Shown piece by piece: positions 33,775 to 44,568 of a stretch of 64,000 nucleotides of DNA. Below the pieces are notes generated by a model that worked only from the letters and a program-made list of their open reading frames with translations, did no database searches and was not told where the DNA came from. Source of the DNA: Didymella arachidicola (taxonomy: Eukaryota; Ascomycota; Dothideomycetes; Pleosporales; Didymellaceae); the NCBI GenBank assembly GCA_016630955.3, contig CM049990.2:1922001-1986000 (forward strand). The letters are read 5' to 3'. Position numbers and translations under genes: made by a program. Position 1 is the stretch's first letter. Each line of letters begins with the position of its first letter.

Positions 33775-35176
33775 GCTGTCCTCCTGCTGGTTACTTAGCA
33801 CGCGTGTCGTTGACTTTGCGCGATTACGACTCTTTATCTATCCTGGATATCCATATCCGCGATACAGTTGACACTTAGCGACAAACTTCCGATGCCGGCA
33901 CGTCACTCCAAGACTGCTTCACGACCGTTAAATGGTATGCCAAGTGCCAAGGAGGAAGTCTTAGTCGCTACCTTCCTCTTCAGGTGATGCGATGCATCGT
34001 TCGGTTATACGAAGAATCCCGTTTCTTTTGAGGAATTATGTTCGGCGCCCGTGCACACGGTGATTCCTCAGAAAAAACGGGATTCTTCGTAGTCGGTCGG
34101 GAGTGATGATTAGGAACGGCATTGTCAAGAGTCAAGATATACGAAGTCGCTGTCCTGATTGTTGGAAGAGCAAAGCGTTTGGCGTTCAGCCTCGGAGGCA
34201 GAAGGCGCTCGGTTAGCGTGTCAGTGGCGCTGTTCTCCGTCATAGCAACTTCTCTACCTATCTCCTCACAAATGCTAACAAGCAGCCCCAAAAGGCAACT
34301 GATATGTCTGTCTGGCCTCCGTAACCGCTCATTAAAACACATTAAACATGGATAGCTCACCAATTGGCTGTCTTCACCCTAGAAATTCGCAGAATTGCTT
34401 GACCTCAGATGTTGCGGAAGATGACGCTGAGCAGCAGGGTGGTGGGAAATTGGAACTGTGACAACGCCCTCGTGCCTTCAAGCTTTGAGGTGCCCAGGGA
34501 TGCGTATGCAAAGTCCGGTGCCTTGGAGTTCGCTTGTCTCGTCCTCAAGATTTCCAACTTGCGGGCGCAATTGCCCCATACCCCAGGTTATCTTCCCCAC
34601 GTCATTACATGTCTCCTCACCGCGTTAATACTCGCCCGAAATCCCGGCGCAGGTCCGCACGAGCAGCCGCAAGTGGCACGAAACAGTTACTACCGCCGAG
34701 CAACCATGTGCCCAAAATGTATGGGGCCAGTCGTAGACTACCGACAAGTTGGAAAATGATCTCCGGCGTTACGAGCCTTAATTACGAACTACTGTGCATA
34801 AGTTTTGTGAGTGGAGACGATGATAAGGGGCTTTAGTCGTATTTTTTTTGTTGTCTTAGGCACTAATCCAATACGTTTTTAATATCTTTTAACGTCTAGA
34901 GGCTGCAACCTAAGTAGATTGCAGGAGTAAATATTATGTTATATCTAAAAGTAGACAAGTTCTTATGTATCTAACGAGTAAGGTCACCCGGCTGTGCCGG
35001 ACCCACTCACAATATATATGTCGGATAACAGTATAGCGATGCCAACTTTCCCCGCATATGAAATCCCCTGGACTATCGTATACTTAGTATATCATCCGGG
35101 TGAATGCACAGCGACATGGTAGAGTATATATGAGCCCTAGGTAAGGCGAGTCCAGCATCGATTCTTATCTGCGACC
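33775..35176. other. Intergenic with palindromic element and AT-rich stretch
   Basis: 1.4 kb between divergent secreted-enzyme genes. It contains a near-perfect inverted repeat (34008-34091) and an AT-rich stretch (about 34835-35110). That stretch includes a GC-rich block with a small hairpin (CCGGC-TGT-GCCGG, near 34988-35000), perhaps a transposon remnant. No gene is seen. Confidence 0.45.
34008..34091. repeat. Short palindromic element (possible TA-flanked MITE)
   Basis: Two arms of 29 bp (34009-34037 and 34062-34090) are inverted copies with 26 matches. Both ends read CGAAGAATCCCG inwards from a TA dinucleotide. The spacer is 24 bp and GC-rich. TA at both ends fits a miniature Tc1/mariner- or pogo-type element, but TA is itself palindromic and could simply extend the hairpin. 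Confidence 0.6.
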
Positions 35177-36487
35177 ATGAGATCGCTCTCCTTCTTTCTG
35201 GCGTGCTGGACGCTTGTCTCCTCGTTAGCGTCGGCTATCTCCATCACGTCAACGAATTCCTACAACATCAGTAACGATGTAGAAGGCTCTGTCCGACTTA
35301 ACGGTCTTTCATTCCAACAGGATGCTCTGACAACATTTGGCAACCACCAATACGTTGCGTTCTACGCGACAGCAACCGGCTATGGCAAGCATTACGTCAA
35401 CCTGGGCCGTCGTCAGATCTCGCCATCAGTCGGAGCGTGGCAGTACTTTGCCTTTACAGACTACGTTCAGCAGACGCTTGACGAGCACAACACTATCTCC
35501 ATGGGTATCAGTGGAGATGGCAAGATCCACCTTTCCTTCGATCACCACGACGTACCCATCAACTACCGTGTGAGCAACACAGGCATCGCCAAAACCGTCC
35601 CTTCCGAATGGTCTGCATCAGCCTTTGGTGCTGTTCAACACTCTCTACCAGGAAGCACAGGGCCCTGGACACCGCTCACGTACCCGCGCTTCGAGCGCAT
35701 CGACAACGGTGATCTACTGATGGAATTCCGCATCGGTCAAAGCGGCAGCGGCGACAGCTGGATTCATACTTACTCTTCCACCTCGGGCCTCTGGTCAAAC
35801 ACCGGCAAATACCTTCAAGGCAACGACAACAACGCGTACGTCAATGGCTTTACAAATGCCCTTAATAAACTGTACGTCTCCTGGACCGTCCGCGAGACGC
35901 CGACGCCTAGCACAAACCACGACTTCTACTTTGCATTCTCCGAGGACGCGGGACGCAGCTGGAAGCAGACAAGCGGCTCCGCAGTTGCGCTGCCCATCAC
36001 GCCGGATACGCCAGGCATCAAAGTCTACAACATCCCGCAGAACAGCGAGATCATCAACCAGGAAGCACAGTGTGCAGATGACAAGGGGAGGTTCCACGCT
36101 TTGATGAGGGACAATTCGACGGGCACGGCGATGTTCTATCACTATTTGCGCACCCCGGAGGGTAAGTTTAGTAAGACCGCAATTAAGGCGCCGGGTCTGT
36201 CAACGCCACCGTATCTAGCTCATCGGGGGAAAATTGTGGCGAAGGGTGACAGTATCATTGCTGTCTTGCCTGATGCACCGAAGAGTACGGTACAGCTGTG
36301 GGGCGCAACTGCAGGTGGAGGGTGGACGGATTGGAAGAAGCTGGGCGAGATTGGCAACATGGCCGGTGAGCCGCTGGTAGATGAGGAGAGGTTGAAGCAG
36401 TTCAATATCCTAAGTCTTTTTGTTAGGCAAGGTGGGCCGTTTGGGACGAGGAAGGTACAGGTGTGGGACTTTGGGCTCAGCTTGTGA
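35177..36487 (+). CDS. Secreted BNR-4 domain propeller protein (putative polysaccharide lyase)
   Basis: Intronless, 436 aa, with a signal peptide (MRSLSFFLACWTLVSSLASA). The body shows repeated beta-propeller elements: HQYVAFYATATGYGKHYVNLGRR, GDGKIHLSFDHHDVPINYRVS, YPRFERIDNGDLLMEFRIGQSGSG, and LYVSWTVRETPT with NHDFYFAFSEDAGRSW, a BNR/Asp-box-like turn. This order is that of the BNR_4 family. Characterised relatives include ulvan lyases and a fungal rhamnose-glucuronate lyase acting on gum arabic (families PL24, PL25, PL27). The His-rich SFDHHDV segment is a candidate for catalysis. Lyase activity is inferred from the family. Confidence 0.82.
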   Translation: MRSLSFFLACWTLVSSLASAISITSTNSYNISNDVEGSVRLNGLSFQQDALTTFGNHQYVAFYATATGYGKHYVNLGRRQISPSVGAWQYFAFTDYVQQTLDEHNTISMGISGDGKIHLSFDHHDVPINYRVSNTGIAKTVPSEWSASAFGAVQHSLPGSTGPWTPLTYPRFERIDNGDLLMEFRIGQSGSGDSWIHTYSSTSGLWSNTGKYLQGNDNNAYVNGFTNALNKLYVSWTVRETPTPSTNHDFYFAFSEDAGRSWKQTSGSAVALPITPDTPGIKVYNIPQNSEIINQEAQCADDKGRFHALMRDNSTGTAMFYHYLRTPEGKFSKTAIKAPGLSTPPYLAHRGKIVAKGDSIIAVLPDAPKSTVQLWGATAGGGWTDWKKLGEIGNMAGEPLVDEERLKQFNILSLFVRQGGPFGTRKVQVWDFGLSL

Positions 36488-36502
36488 TTCGGCTAGCAAG
36501 AC

Positions 36503-37380
36503 TCAATATTCGGTCCTTTGGAGTACTACGAGTATATGATCTGCCGAGTTCAAAGTGTCTGGTTCCGAAGCGCTGCGCATGACGATATCCACCCATTTTT
36601 CCATCTCTGCATCACTCAAATTCGCGAGTGCTTTTGCGTTATGAAACCCCAGAAACCCTTCGCAGCTGACGGTTTTTACCACCTTGGCTTCATTTGCAGC
36701 TACTCCGAGCTCTTTCTCAAGGTCTTTTGGATACACGTGGAACGATTCGTTACCGGCTCTGCGATTATACCTCCCGCTCTGTAGGTATTCTTCGTAAAAT
36801 CTCCACTCTTTGACCAATCGAGATGGATCCTGTCGAGCCATGTCTCGCAGGTGGGCGTACACAGACACATACGCGAGGATGATGTAGCCCCGTGGCTTTG
36901 CCAGTGAGATGGCACTTTTGACCACGGTGGTACGCTCTTCGGGCTTAAGCAGGTGGTATAATGGCCCGAGGCATAGGACCATATTAAATGAAGATTGAGT
37001 TGCGTGCTTTGTGATATCGAGTGCATTTGCGTGAACGACCCCATCGAGCTTAATAAATTTCTTCTCTGCATTCTGCTTGGCGATGCTCAGACTTCTCTCG
37101 GATATGTCGTTCAATTTGACTTCATGTCCTTGCTCCGCCATATGGATTGCTAATGGACTGTTCAGATGTAGATTTGGGATGTACAGGCGTGGTCCGTACC
37201 GTATCTCCCAGGTCCTCCGCCAACATCAAGGATCTTGACGACCTTCTGTCCTAGCTCGGCGATACAGCTGCTGATGACACGCTTGGTGACCTCAAATTCC
37301 AGTCGACTTTCGTCCAGGCGGTGCTCCTCACATCTGGCGTTCGCGTCGTACCATTTCTCTACTAGGGTTTTGTTTGACAT
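36503..37380 (-). CDS. SAM-dependent class I methyltransferase
   Basis: Exons 37380-37200 and 37149-36503 (50-nt intron, phase 1) give 275 aa. The SAM motif is KILDVGGGPGRYAIHMAEQG, formed across the splice junction. It is followed by EVKLNDISERSLSIAKQ, an acidic loop that binds the ribose, and MVLCLGPLYHLL (motif IV). The layout matches the UbiE/Methyltransf_11 group of small-molecule methyltransferases. There is no signal peptide. ATG 37380 is used; upstream in-frame codons are not ATG. The stop lies 15 bp from the stop of the convergent BNR-4 gene, so their 3' ends probably overlap. Confidence 0.88.
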
Positions 37381-37575
37381 TGCGATGCGGTCATGCAGTG
37401 TTGAAATGGCCGAAACCTGTGAGTCCACCAACTATATACTCGACTTGTATGTGAAGATGTTTGCTTTGCGATATTTTGTTAATAGCGCATTGTTGTGATC
37501 GAGAGCACGCGCTGCCGAACTAGGCCACCGGCGGCCCGAACAGGAAGGACCGGTAACACGCATCCGATGGCTGGC

Positions 37576-39384
37576 TCACACCAAGGCAATTGTCTCCAGC
37601 CTGGCCTCGTCGTAGGCTTCGCCATGCATAATCCCATGCACGTAGGCGTCCCCAATGAACTGATACTGCGGACCTCTTTCGGGTCCTTCCTCGGCAAACC
37701 CGCTGTCTCGGCGCAAGATCTGTGGGCGCAGAATGTAAGGCACTCGCCCGCCAGGCAAAATAGCTATAGCATCGCCTGCGCAAGTACGCCATGGGGCGAG
37801 CACCATCAGTCCACCCATTGTCGTGACCATTTTTCTCCCAGCTATTGTCGTGCTGAACACCCTGTTGAAGTCCAGAACATCCTTATCTTCAAGCTCTGAT
37901 GCCATGCCGCCTTCAATCCAAGTTTGCCATTTTGCAAAGCTCGTGTAATCACCGTCAGCTACCGGCCGAAACCAGGTTGCGCCCTTGTAATCGTAGTAAA
38001 TGCCTCCGCATAAGATCTTCCAGAAAAGGCCCATGTCGTCGCAGCCGCGAGACGTGCATGCTGCATTCAATCCAACAAGTCCGCGATACTCGTGCAACTT
38101 GTCTGCCCAGGATGCATCGAACGGGCTACAAGTAGTCCTCTGGACGACATCGATGACGACTGCACCAGTTGTAGCTTCGTCCTTGTTGAGGATCTCGAGG
38201 TTCGGTATGCTGTTGTTGCATGCATTGTAGTAGTCGAGTGTGACGAAGCACCGTGAAAGAAAGCTGGGGACCCACTTCTCCTGCACAGCGGCAGTGAAGT
38301 CGGGGACGAATGATGGTAGGTCCAGATCTCCGGTCCGCCTGCCGCAGATGTAGCTCAACACATCCAGATTGCCTGTCTCGGCTATCGCAGCCAGAACAAC
38401 GTCGGTGTACACTTCCTCCGGACGCCGGTTGTAATCAAGGAGGATCTTCGACCTAAACGACTCCGGTGCCAGTCCGAGCAAACCAAAAACCTTGTCGCGA
38501 GGATCATAGCACTGTCTGTATTGAAATGTAGCCAGCACGTCAACAAAACCGCGGTAGCCCCAACTCTGGAAGACATCTTGAGCTCGAACGAGAGCTGCCT
38601 TCTGCAGGCCGGCGTGAACGCTGCGTCCATCGATTGTATATTTGCCAAATTGCTTGTTTGTAGCGCAACACGCATCATGTGCGAAGCTGTTCTGCGCAAA
38701 TGATTGTAGATGATGCCCGTTGAGCTTTCTTTGGCCACAAATGAACACTGCGTGCTTAGCGAGTCCCCACTCTTGTACAGTCCAGATACGCGTCCACCAA
38801 GGCAGGTAAAAGAAGGCTAAGAGAGAAAGCTGGAAAGCTCTCGATCTAAACTCGACTCCATGTGCTTCGGTGACCGTGTCAAAATGTAGGCTGGAGTCTG
38901 TGCCATGCAGCTCGATGAAGTCGATGACGGTATCGGAGCCGATATATCCTTGACCCAATGATATTAATACAGAAAAAGCCTGCGTATAGATCTGATGCAT
39001 CAAAGAGACCTGCTGAGAGCGCTCGGACAAGTCGCTCTGATTGATGCACAATGCATCGACCCATAAGGCAACTTTCGTATGTCGCACTTGGCAGAGCGCT
39101 CCGTAAAGGTTGGCTGTAACGGGAATTGTCATGCCGTCAAGGCTAATGTGGCAAACCTCGCTTGCGTCTCCCCATACGTAAGACAAAGCATCGTACTGAG
39201 GGTCGTCGTCGAGTGAGACTATAGTGAAAGAGCAGTGAATATCTGAGGCGCTGTCGGGCTCACTTCCATCTTCGTAGCCCTCATCGAGAAAATTGATTTG
39301 TGAATGATGAAGGTGGAGAAGGCGGATCTCTTTTCTGGCGTGATCGAGAGTCGTGTATAGCTCTGCCATGTGCTGATGGGCCAT
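37576..39384 (-). CDS. HET-domain protein
   Basis: Intronless, 602 aa. The HET core motifs are present in order: YDALSYVWGDASEV (about residues 63-76), VALWVDALCINQSDLSERSQQV, and WWTRIWTVQEWGLAKHAVFICG. HET proteins control cell death after fusion of unlike fungal cells. The central part has RDKVFGLLGLAPE, and the C-terminus ends with GDAYVHGIMHGEAYDEARLETI, both typical of this subgroup. No NACHT, ankyrin or WD repeats follow. Its partner locus, if any, is not identifiable. Upstream frames start with weaker codons. Confidence 0.9.
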   Translation of the reverse strand: MAHQHMAELYTTLDHARKEIRLLHLHHSQINFLDEGYEDGSEPDSASDIHCSFTIVSLDDDPQYDALSYVWGDASEVCHISLDGMTIPVTANLYGALCQVRHTKVALWVDALCINQSDLSERSQQVSLMHQIYTQAFSVLISLGQGYIGSDTVIDFIELHGTDSSLHFDTVTEAHGVEFRSRAFQLSLLAFFYLPWWTRIWTVQEWGLAKHAVFICGQRKLNGHHLQSFAQNSFAHDACCATNKQFGKYTIDGRSVHAGLQKAALVRAQDVFQSWGYRGFVDVLATFQYRQCYDPRDKVFGLLGLAPESFRSKILLDYNRRPEEVYTDVVLAAIAETGNLDVLSYICGRRTGDLDLPSFVPDFTAAVQEKWVPSFLSRCFVTLDYYNACNNSIPNLEILNKDEATTGAVVIDVVQRTTCSPFDASWADKLHEYRGLVGLNAACTSRGCDDMGLFWKILCGGIYYDYKGATWFRPVADGDYTSFAKWQTWIEGGMASELEDKDVLDFNRVFSTTIAGRKMVTTMGGLMVLAPWRTCAGDAIAILPGGRVPYILRPQILRRDSGFAEEGPERGPQYQFIGDAYVHGIMHGEAYDEARLETIALV

Positions 39385-40601
39385 GGCATGAACAGGGGAG
39401 ACGCGAGCTTCTGCTTGGGTTGGAGGAGGAAACCATTGACTACTGAGCTTTTGTTAAAGGACTCCTGCAGCGACCTCGAGCACTGCATTCTTGATAAGAG
39501 CTCAAGCTGAGAGCCTTGTGCCCAGGATCCATAATCCGCCTGGTCTATGTGAGAACAAGGGCAGTACCTGCGCTACTTGTTGATTGCATTCGCGTGTTCC
39601 TGAAACATCAGTACCCCGACCAATCGCACGCCAGTTCGTTCCTCATGACGATTCGGTCGGAACTTCCGAGAACTGAGGCTGAAGTGCGATTCCCGCTTGG
39701 GAATTGTCGATGTTGATCATTCGGCCAAGCCGAACACATCAGCACTATGCCTGACGTCGCGAACGACGATGGATTGGCTGTACTACCATTACCGACTCGA
39801 TGCCTGCATTCATTATGCCATGAATGGATAGGGCTGCATTACTGGCGAGATGCATATTACTGTGTTAAGAGCCGTCGTGATTGTTCGGAATCCTTCGTTG
39901 ACGTTGAAGGACTTGGGTGGCTGTGCATGGCCGCTTGCAGGGGTTGATCTCACCAAGACTCACCCGTACCTGGTCGCCCTGCATCCTCAAGACCGCAGGC
40001 ACATATCTCTAGACATTGTTTCGACAGCGAATATACCACCTCTGGGTCTTCCGGATGGTTACAGGCTTGAATGTACGGAAATGCGTCTAAATCAGGGTGC
40101 TTGACGGCAAGTTCGCCGTGCCACGAACTTCTTCCTACTAGGAGGCTTTGATATACGACTCGCTGAGAAACCGATGGCGATTTCTGCCAGCCTTGGTGTG
40201 CACTGGGTCATCTGGATTTTCATTAAGGGTGTTTGACGTAGAACGTATGGCTCCTTACCCTAATTGGCCACATCGCCATCTCCTATTGTTCACCGGTTGT
40301 GCCTTCCGAGGGCCTGTATGCATTCCAGGCAGAGACCTGGGCTTGAAAACAGAAAAGATTGATCGCGCAGAGAATATCGATGGAAAAGGCACTGAAACGT
40401 CTGTCAGACCATCGATGAGCCAGTGGGCTTGCAGGTGGTGAGGGTGAAGTTCGACGCGTGTCCGCAGCAGCCCCACCCAGCATGATCGACGTCATCTTGA
40501 CCGCGCCTTCCCGTCACAGCTCGGAGGCGCCCTCATAGGCAAAGCACGCTCCGCAAACACCACCGCCGGCACGGCCAAGCTTCGATATCTGGCTAGCAGC
40601 C
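39385..40601. other. Intergenic, no gene seen
   Basis: 1.2 kb upstream of both the HET gene and the PhoD-like gene. Only short frames are present and I recognise none. Confidence 0.4.
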
Positions 40602-42562
40602 ATGGCATCCGCCAGCGATATACTCACCGTCGCCAGCTCGCTCCTGCTGCGCGTGAGCATATGGATCTTCTTACGATGGGTACGACGGCGCGCGGCGCGC
40701 GGCGCGCTTTGCTCCAGCCCTCGCGCCATCTGCTAACCTCGCTGCTCTAGATTCCCACCACAATCGTTCCACCGCTCGCCGCTGCGCTCACTGCGGTGTA
40801 CATCCCGGCCTTCTTCACGAGTTTCCAGGACACAGCCGAGTACAAAGTCATATCAGATGAGCTGGACATTATTGTCAAAGACACAATCGAACGCGACTCG
40901 AGCACCGAGGCTGAGCTCATTGAAGGCGCTGAAGATGGGCCTTTGGAGGAACTCGATGTGCAGGAAACGATCCAGTATGAAGAGAGGCAGCCGAAGATCC
41001 TGAGGACCCTCCTCACCGGCCTCCCGAGTCCCTCCTCAGCGCTGTGGAGTTGGATTACTTTCGGTATCAACATGCTGCTGCTGGCTATGGCGCTGGACGT
41101 CGTCTACCGCCCAACACTCCTTCACGACTGCCACAACGCGTCGTTCGGGCGCATTGGGTACGTGTCAGACCACAGCGCAAAGGTCTTGGTCAGGGAACCC
41201 TACGCGCACGACGTCAAGGTGCTCTACCGGTCCGTCGATGAACTCAGTCGTTCGTGGATGGAGAAGACGCTAAAAGCCTCCCAGCCTGGGTACTGGCTCA
41301 CAAATGAGACCGACTTTACGTCTGTCATCGAAATCGATCACCTGCGCGCCGACACACCGTACGAGTACATCATTAACACCTCGAGTGGCAACAAGACGGG
41401 CACCTTCACGACACCGCCGCACCCTGGTCGCATATCAGCGTTCAAGGTGGGTTCTTTCTCTCGGCCCTGCCCATGCCAGAAACACTGACTGTACCAGGGT
41501 GACAAGTACACGTTCGTCCACTCGAGCTGCATTAAGCCTCGCGTGCCCTACACTCCACTACAACATCCGCTCGAGTTTCCAGGCATGAAGCATCTCGCAA
41601 GCTGGATCCATGAATTGAAGCCATACTTTATGCTCTTCCTCGGTGACTTCATCTACATCGATGTACCGCACAGGCAGGGCAAGGATGCAGAGACATACAG
41701 GCGTGAATACCGTCAAGTCTACTCAAGCCCCTCATGGCCTGTGGTCAGCGACAATCTGCCTTGGATTCACGTCATCGATGATCATGAAATCCAAAACGAT
41801 TGGAACAGCAACATGACCGGTGTAGCTGTGCCAGCATACGACGCCTTCACGCACTACAACGCTGCTGCCAACCCACCCGCTCACCGCAAGGGCGCGACCT
41901 ACTTCTCGTTCACACAGGGACCGGCTGAGTTCTTCCTTCTCGATACACGCCGCTACCGCAGCCCTGCAAACAAGGATCCTAACGATCCTAGCAAGACTAT
42001 GCTCGGCGCGACTCAGCTCGAGGACCTCCTGGCTTGGATCCACAAAGAGCCACCACGAGGTGTGCATTGGAAGATAATCGTGACCGGAATTCCGTTCACC
42101 AAGAACTGGCAATTTGGCTCCGAGGATACCTGGGGCGGACACCTGGTCGAGCGCCGGCGCGTGCTCGAAGCGGCGTGGGAACACTCATCCACCCACGGCG
42201 TCGGGGTCGTCATCCTCTCCGGCGACCGCCACGAATTTGCTGCGACCTCATTCCCGCCACCCGCCGGTGGGCGATGGCCGATCAGTGCGACTGTGCACGA
42301 ATTCAGCACCAGTCCGCTAAGTATGTTCTACCTACCGATCAGGACGTACAAGGAGATCGACGACGAGGACGTCACAATCAAATACCTACCAGACGGCAAC
42401 AGCAAGTTTGGCGCGGTCGAGATCACAACACCTGTACATGGAGAGCAGAGTCATCTCAACTACAGGCTGTTCATCGATGGACAGGAGGCTTGGACACATC
42501 TCATCTCGACGCCTCCCAGTAAGGATGGGAGTCACAGGGCAAGAGATGCTGTGTGGGGATAG
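40602..42562 (+). CDS. PhoD-like metallophosphatase, membrane-anchored
   Basis: Exons 40602-40679, 40751-41446 and 41498-42562 (introns 71 and 51 nt, both phase 0) give 612 aa. One or two hydrophobic segments are near the N-terminus (about residues 5-48) and another spans residues 124-144. The catalytic domain follows: FTYKT-type strand YTFVHSSCIKP, metal-binding LFLGDFIYID, IHVIDDHEIQNDW, LDTRRYRSP and ILSGDRHEFAATSF. These are the PhoD/alkaline phosphatase D motifs (Fe/Ca-dependent phosphodiesterase or monoesterase). Likely in the secretory pathway or vacuole. The first intron contains three GGCGCGC units. Confidence 0.9.
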
Positions 42563-42731
42563 TCGAATGTCCACACCAGGACTGCGTTCCGTTAACCATA
42601 TCTTTTGTTCTTGTGCGGCGCATAGGGGGTGATGTTTACAGTTTAGCGTTAGGCGATTCTTAAATTACAGCGACCATTGGATGTGCACAAGGCATGGCCT
42701 GCGGAATTGGGTATCTTTGATTCCTCGTCGC

Positions 42732-44300
42732 TCATCGACCGCCAGATCCGTACTTCTTCCGCGCCTTCTCTTCGTCTTCAGCTGTCCACTGCCGCGGCAG
42801 CACGGCGAAAACGAGATACGAAGTATGCGTCTTGAGCTCTGGCTCGGTACGATGCACCAACCTGCCCTCCTTGTACAGCGCCCTGGTCTCGGCGTCTTTC
42901 TTCGCCTTGTCGAGACGGTCGTGCTTGCTGGGCGGCAGGCCCTCTTTGCTGATCTTCTCCTTCTTGAACGCCGCATCCGCTTTCCTATCCGCATGTTTCT
43001 CGCTCGCTGTAGCACCCCCGTTGGCTTCGCTGGCGCTGTTTTTTCCCCTCTTCCGCGCCTCCGCCCGCCGCACTACCTCTTCCTGCTTCTCCTTCTGCAG
43101 GCTGTGGAACACGGCTGCCCTACCTTCCACGTCGCGCAGTCTCTGCACGGCCTCCGCTACACTCGCGGCGCTTGCGTTGCCGCCCCGTAGCCCCTCTTCG
43201 GCCAGCCCGACACGCTCCCGCCGCACTTCGAGGCGCTTGGCTTGGATCTCGACCATGTCAATCTCTAACCATCCGAGTGTGCGCAGCACAGCGACGGTCT
43301 TGGTGACTTGCTCGATGCACGGCGAAAAGCTACAGATGCGGACTGCCTTTTTCGGGTTGAGTGGGCTGACGAAGGATTTCGAGTCGCTCGAGACGTTGGT
43401 GGGAGAGTTGGAGACGGCTTGTACGGTGGCGGCGGAAGGCAGTGTGCGCGTGAGGTGCTTGAGCGCTTGCCATGGCGCAGGGAGGTCGAGGAACACGGCG
43501 TCTGCTTCTGGGCTCGTGCCATCGTCGAGGTTGAAGCCGTTCCCGTAGACGTCGCGGTGTGTAACGGTGACGACGGGGTCGAGGCCGTGCTCAGTGATTT
43601 CGTGTGCGAGTTGGCGCGCTCGCGGCTCGTGGTATTCGAACGAGTAGACGCCGCCGTGGCGGGTGCGTTGGGACTTCTTGGGCGTGTGGCCGACCGCGTC
43701 GACCTCCTCGACGATGTCGGCCGCCGCGTAGGATGTAATCTCCATGCCTGGTGCGCCGTTGTATACGCATCGCACTGCGGCGTGGGTGAAGGAGCCGCTG
43801 CCCGCACCGGCTTCGATCAGGTGGTCGCCCGGTCGGACGCGCAGACGCTGCAAGATGTAGCTGTAGTCGGGCGTGTAGACGACTTGGGTCCGGTGGGGCA
43901 GAGAAAGCGTCCATGTCTCTGGCGTTGGGGGTATCAAGTGCGCGAATCCGCTGCTAGCTGTTGCAGCCTTCACAATGTCCCTCTTCGTCTCTGTCGCGGC
44001 TGTGGTCGGTGTTTCTGCGCCCTCATCCTGGCCGTCTCTCTTGCGCTTCTTCGATTTCCCCCTTGACCCCGTGTCGACGACTGACGCAAGCACTTGCGTC
44101 CCCCATGGCTGGTCGGTAAGCGTGCTGTGCGGGAAGGAGCCAAAGCGTGTGTTCTCGACCTTGCCCTCTGCGTAGTCCGAGTCGCCGTTGGGTGCAAGAA
44201 CGGCGGGAATCAGGTGGTCACGGCGCAATTGGACTATTCCAAGATTATGGGCCGCCGAGTGTGTCCCAGGGTCGAGGAAGGGCGAGATAACAGGCGCCAT
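42732..44300 (-). CDS. TRM61: tRNA (adenine-58-N1)-methyltransferase catalytic subunit
   Basis: Intronless, 522 aa. Trm61 with Trm6 makes m1A58 in the T-loop of tRNAs, including initiator tRNA. Evidence: TPDYSYILQRLRVRPGDHLIEAGAGSGSFT, the class I SAM site (residues 163-171), then YEFEYHE-type block YSFEYHEPRARQLAHEI, the DAVFLDLPAPWQAL motif IV and RICSFSPCIEQV. A Lys-rich insert (KSKKRKRDG, about residue 82) could be a nuclear localisation signal. The C-terminal 120 residues are charged and helical, with a KKEKISKEG-type basic stretch, then a final HTSYLVFAVLP strand. The frame stays open upstream of 44300, but that part opposes CysRS and has no ATG that fits. Confidence 0.93.
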   Translation of the reverse strand: MAPVISPFLDPGTHSAAHNLGIVQLRRDHLIPAVLAPNGDSDYAEGKVENTRFGSFPHSTLTDQPWGTQVLASVVDTGSRGKSKKRKRDGQDEGAETPTTAATETKRDIVKAATASSGFAHLIPPTPETWTLSLPHRTQVVYTPDYSYILQRLRVRPGDHLIEAGAGSGSFTHAAVRCVYNGAPGMEITSYAAADIVEEVDAVGHTPKKSQRTRHGGVYSFEYHEPRARQLAHEITEHGLDPVVTVTHRDVYGNGFNLDDGTSPEADAVFLDLPAPWQALKHLTRTLPSAATVQAVSNSPTNVSSDSKSFVSPLNPKKAVRICSFSPCIEQVTKTVAVLRTLGWLEIDMVEIQAKRLEVRRERVGLAEEGLRGGNASAASVAEAVQRLRDVEGRAAVFHSLQKEKQEEVVRRAEARKRGKNSASEANGGATASEKHADRKADAAFKKEKISKEGLPPSKHDRLDKAKKDAETRALYKEGRLVHRTEPELKTHTSYLVFAVLPRQWTAEDEEKARKKYGSGGR

Positions 44301-44568
44301 GACGTATACAGAGCGCAGTGGAAGGCACGACCTCGCTGTTCGTATGATACGAAGTACGGTATGCAGCTTGAAGAATAATTTTAGCGGGGAGCTTCTGGCC
44401 CTGCAATTGGCGGGGAACGCCAAGGAAAGCGCAAGCTCACGAAGCGGCCACGACGACACAGCGCCTTGAGTCACCCAATTCGCCATTCCTGCACACTGAC
44501 TCCGCTTTTCTATTTCTCTCTTCGTCCGCCCTTTCATTCGTTTCTTGCTGTACGTCACCGTCTCCTTG
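44301..44568. promoter_or_regulatory. Bidirectional promoter, TRM61 / CysRS
   Basis: Only 268 bp separate the divergent starts of two tRNA-related genes. The interval contains TGAGTCA at 44467-44473 and a TGACTC half-type site at 44497-44502, matching the core of the Gcn4/CpcA (cross-pathway control) element. Confidence 0.55.
44467..44473. promoter_or_regulatory. Candidate Gcn4/CpcA binding site
   Basis: The sequence is TGAGTCA, the exact 7-bp consensus of Gcn4-type bZIP factors, about 100 bp before the first CysRS ATG. Aminoacyl-tRNA synthetase genes are known targets of this regulator in yeast and filamentous fungi. Binding here is inferred. Confidence 0.45.

Noticed and set aside
34980..35010. 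A Helitron 3' end based on the CCGGC/GCCGG hairpin.
   Set aside because: The stem is only 5 bp and no CTRR end or matching 5' end is seen.
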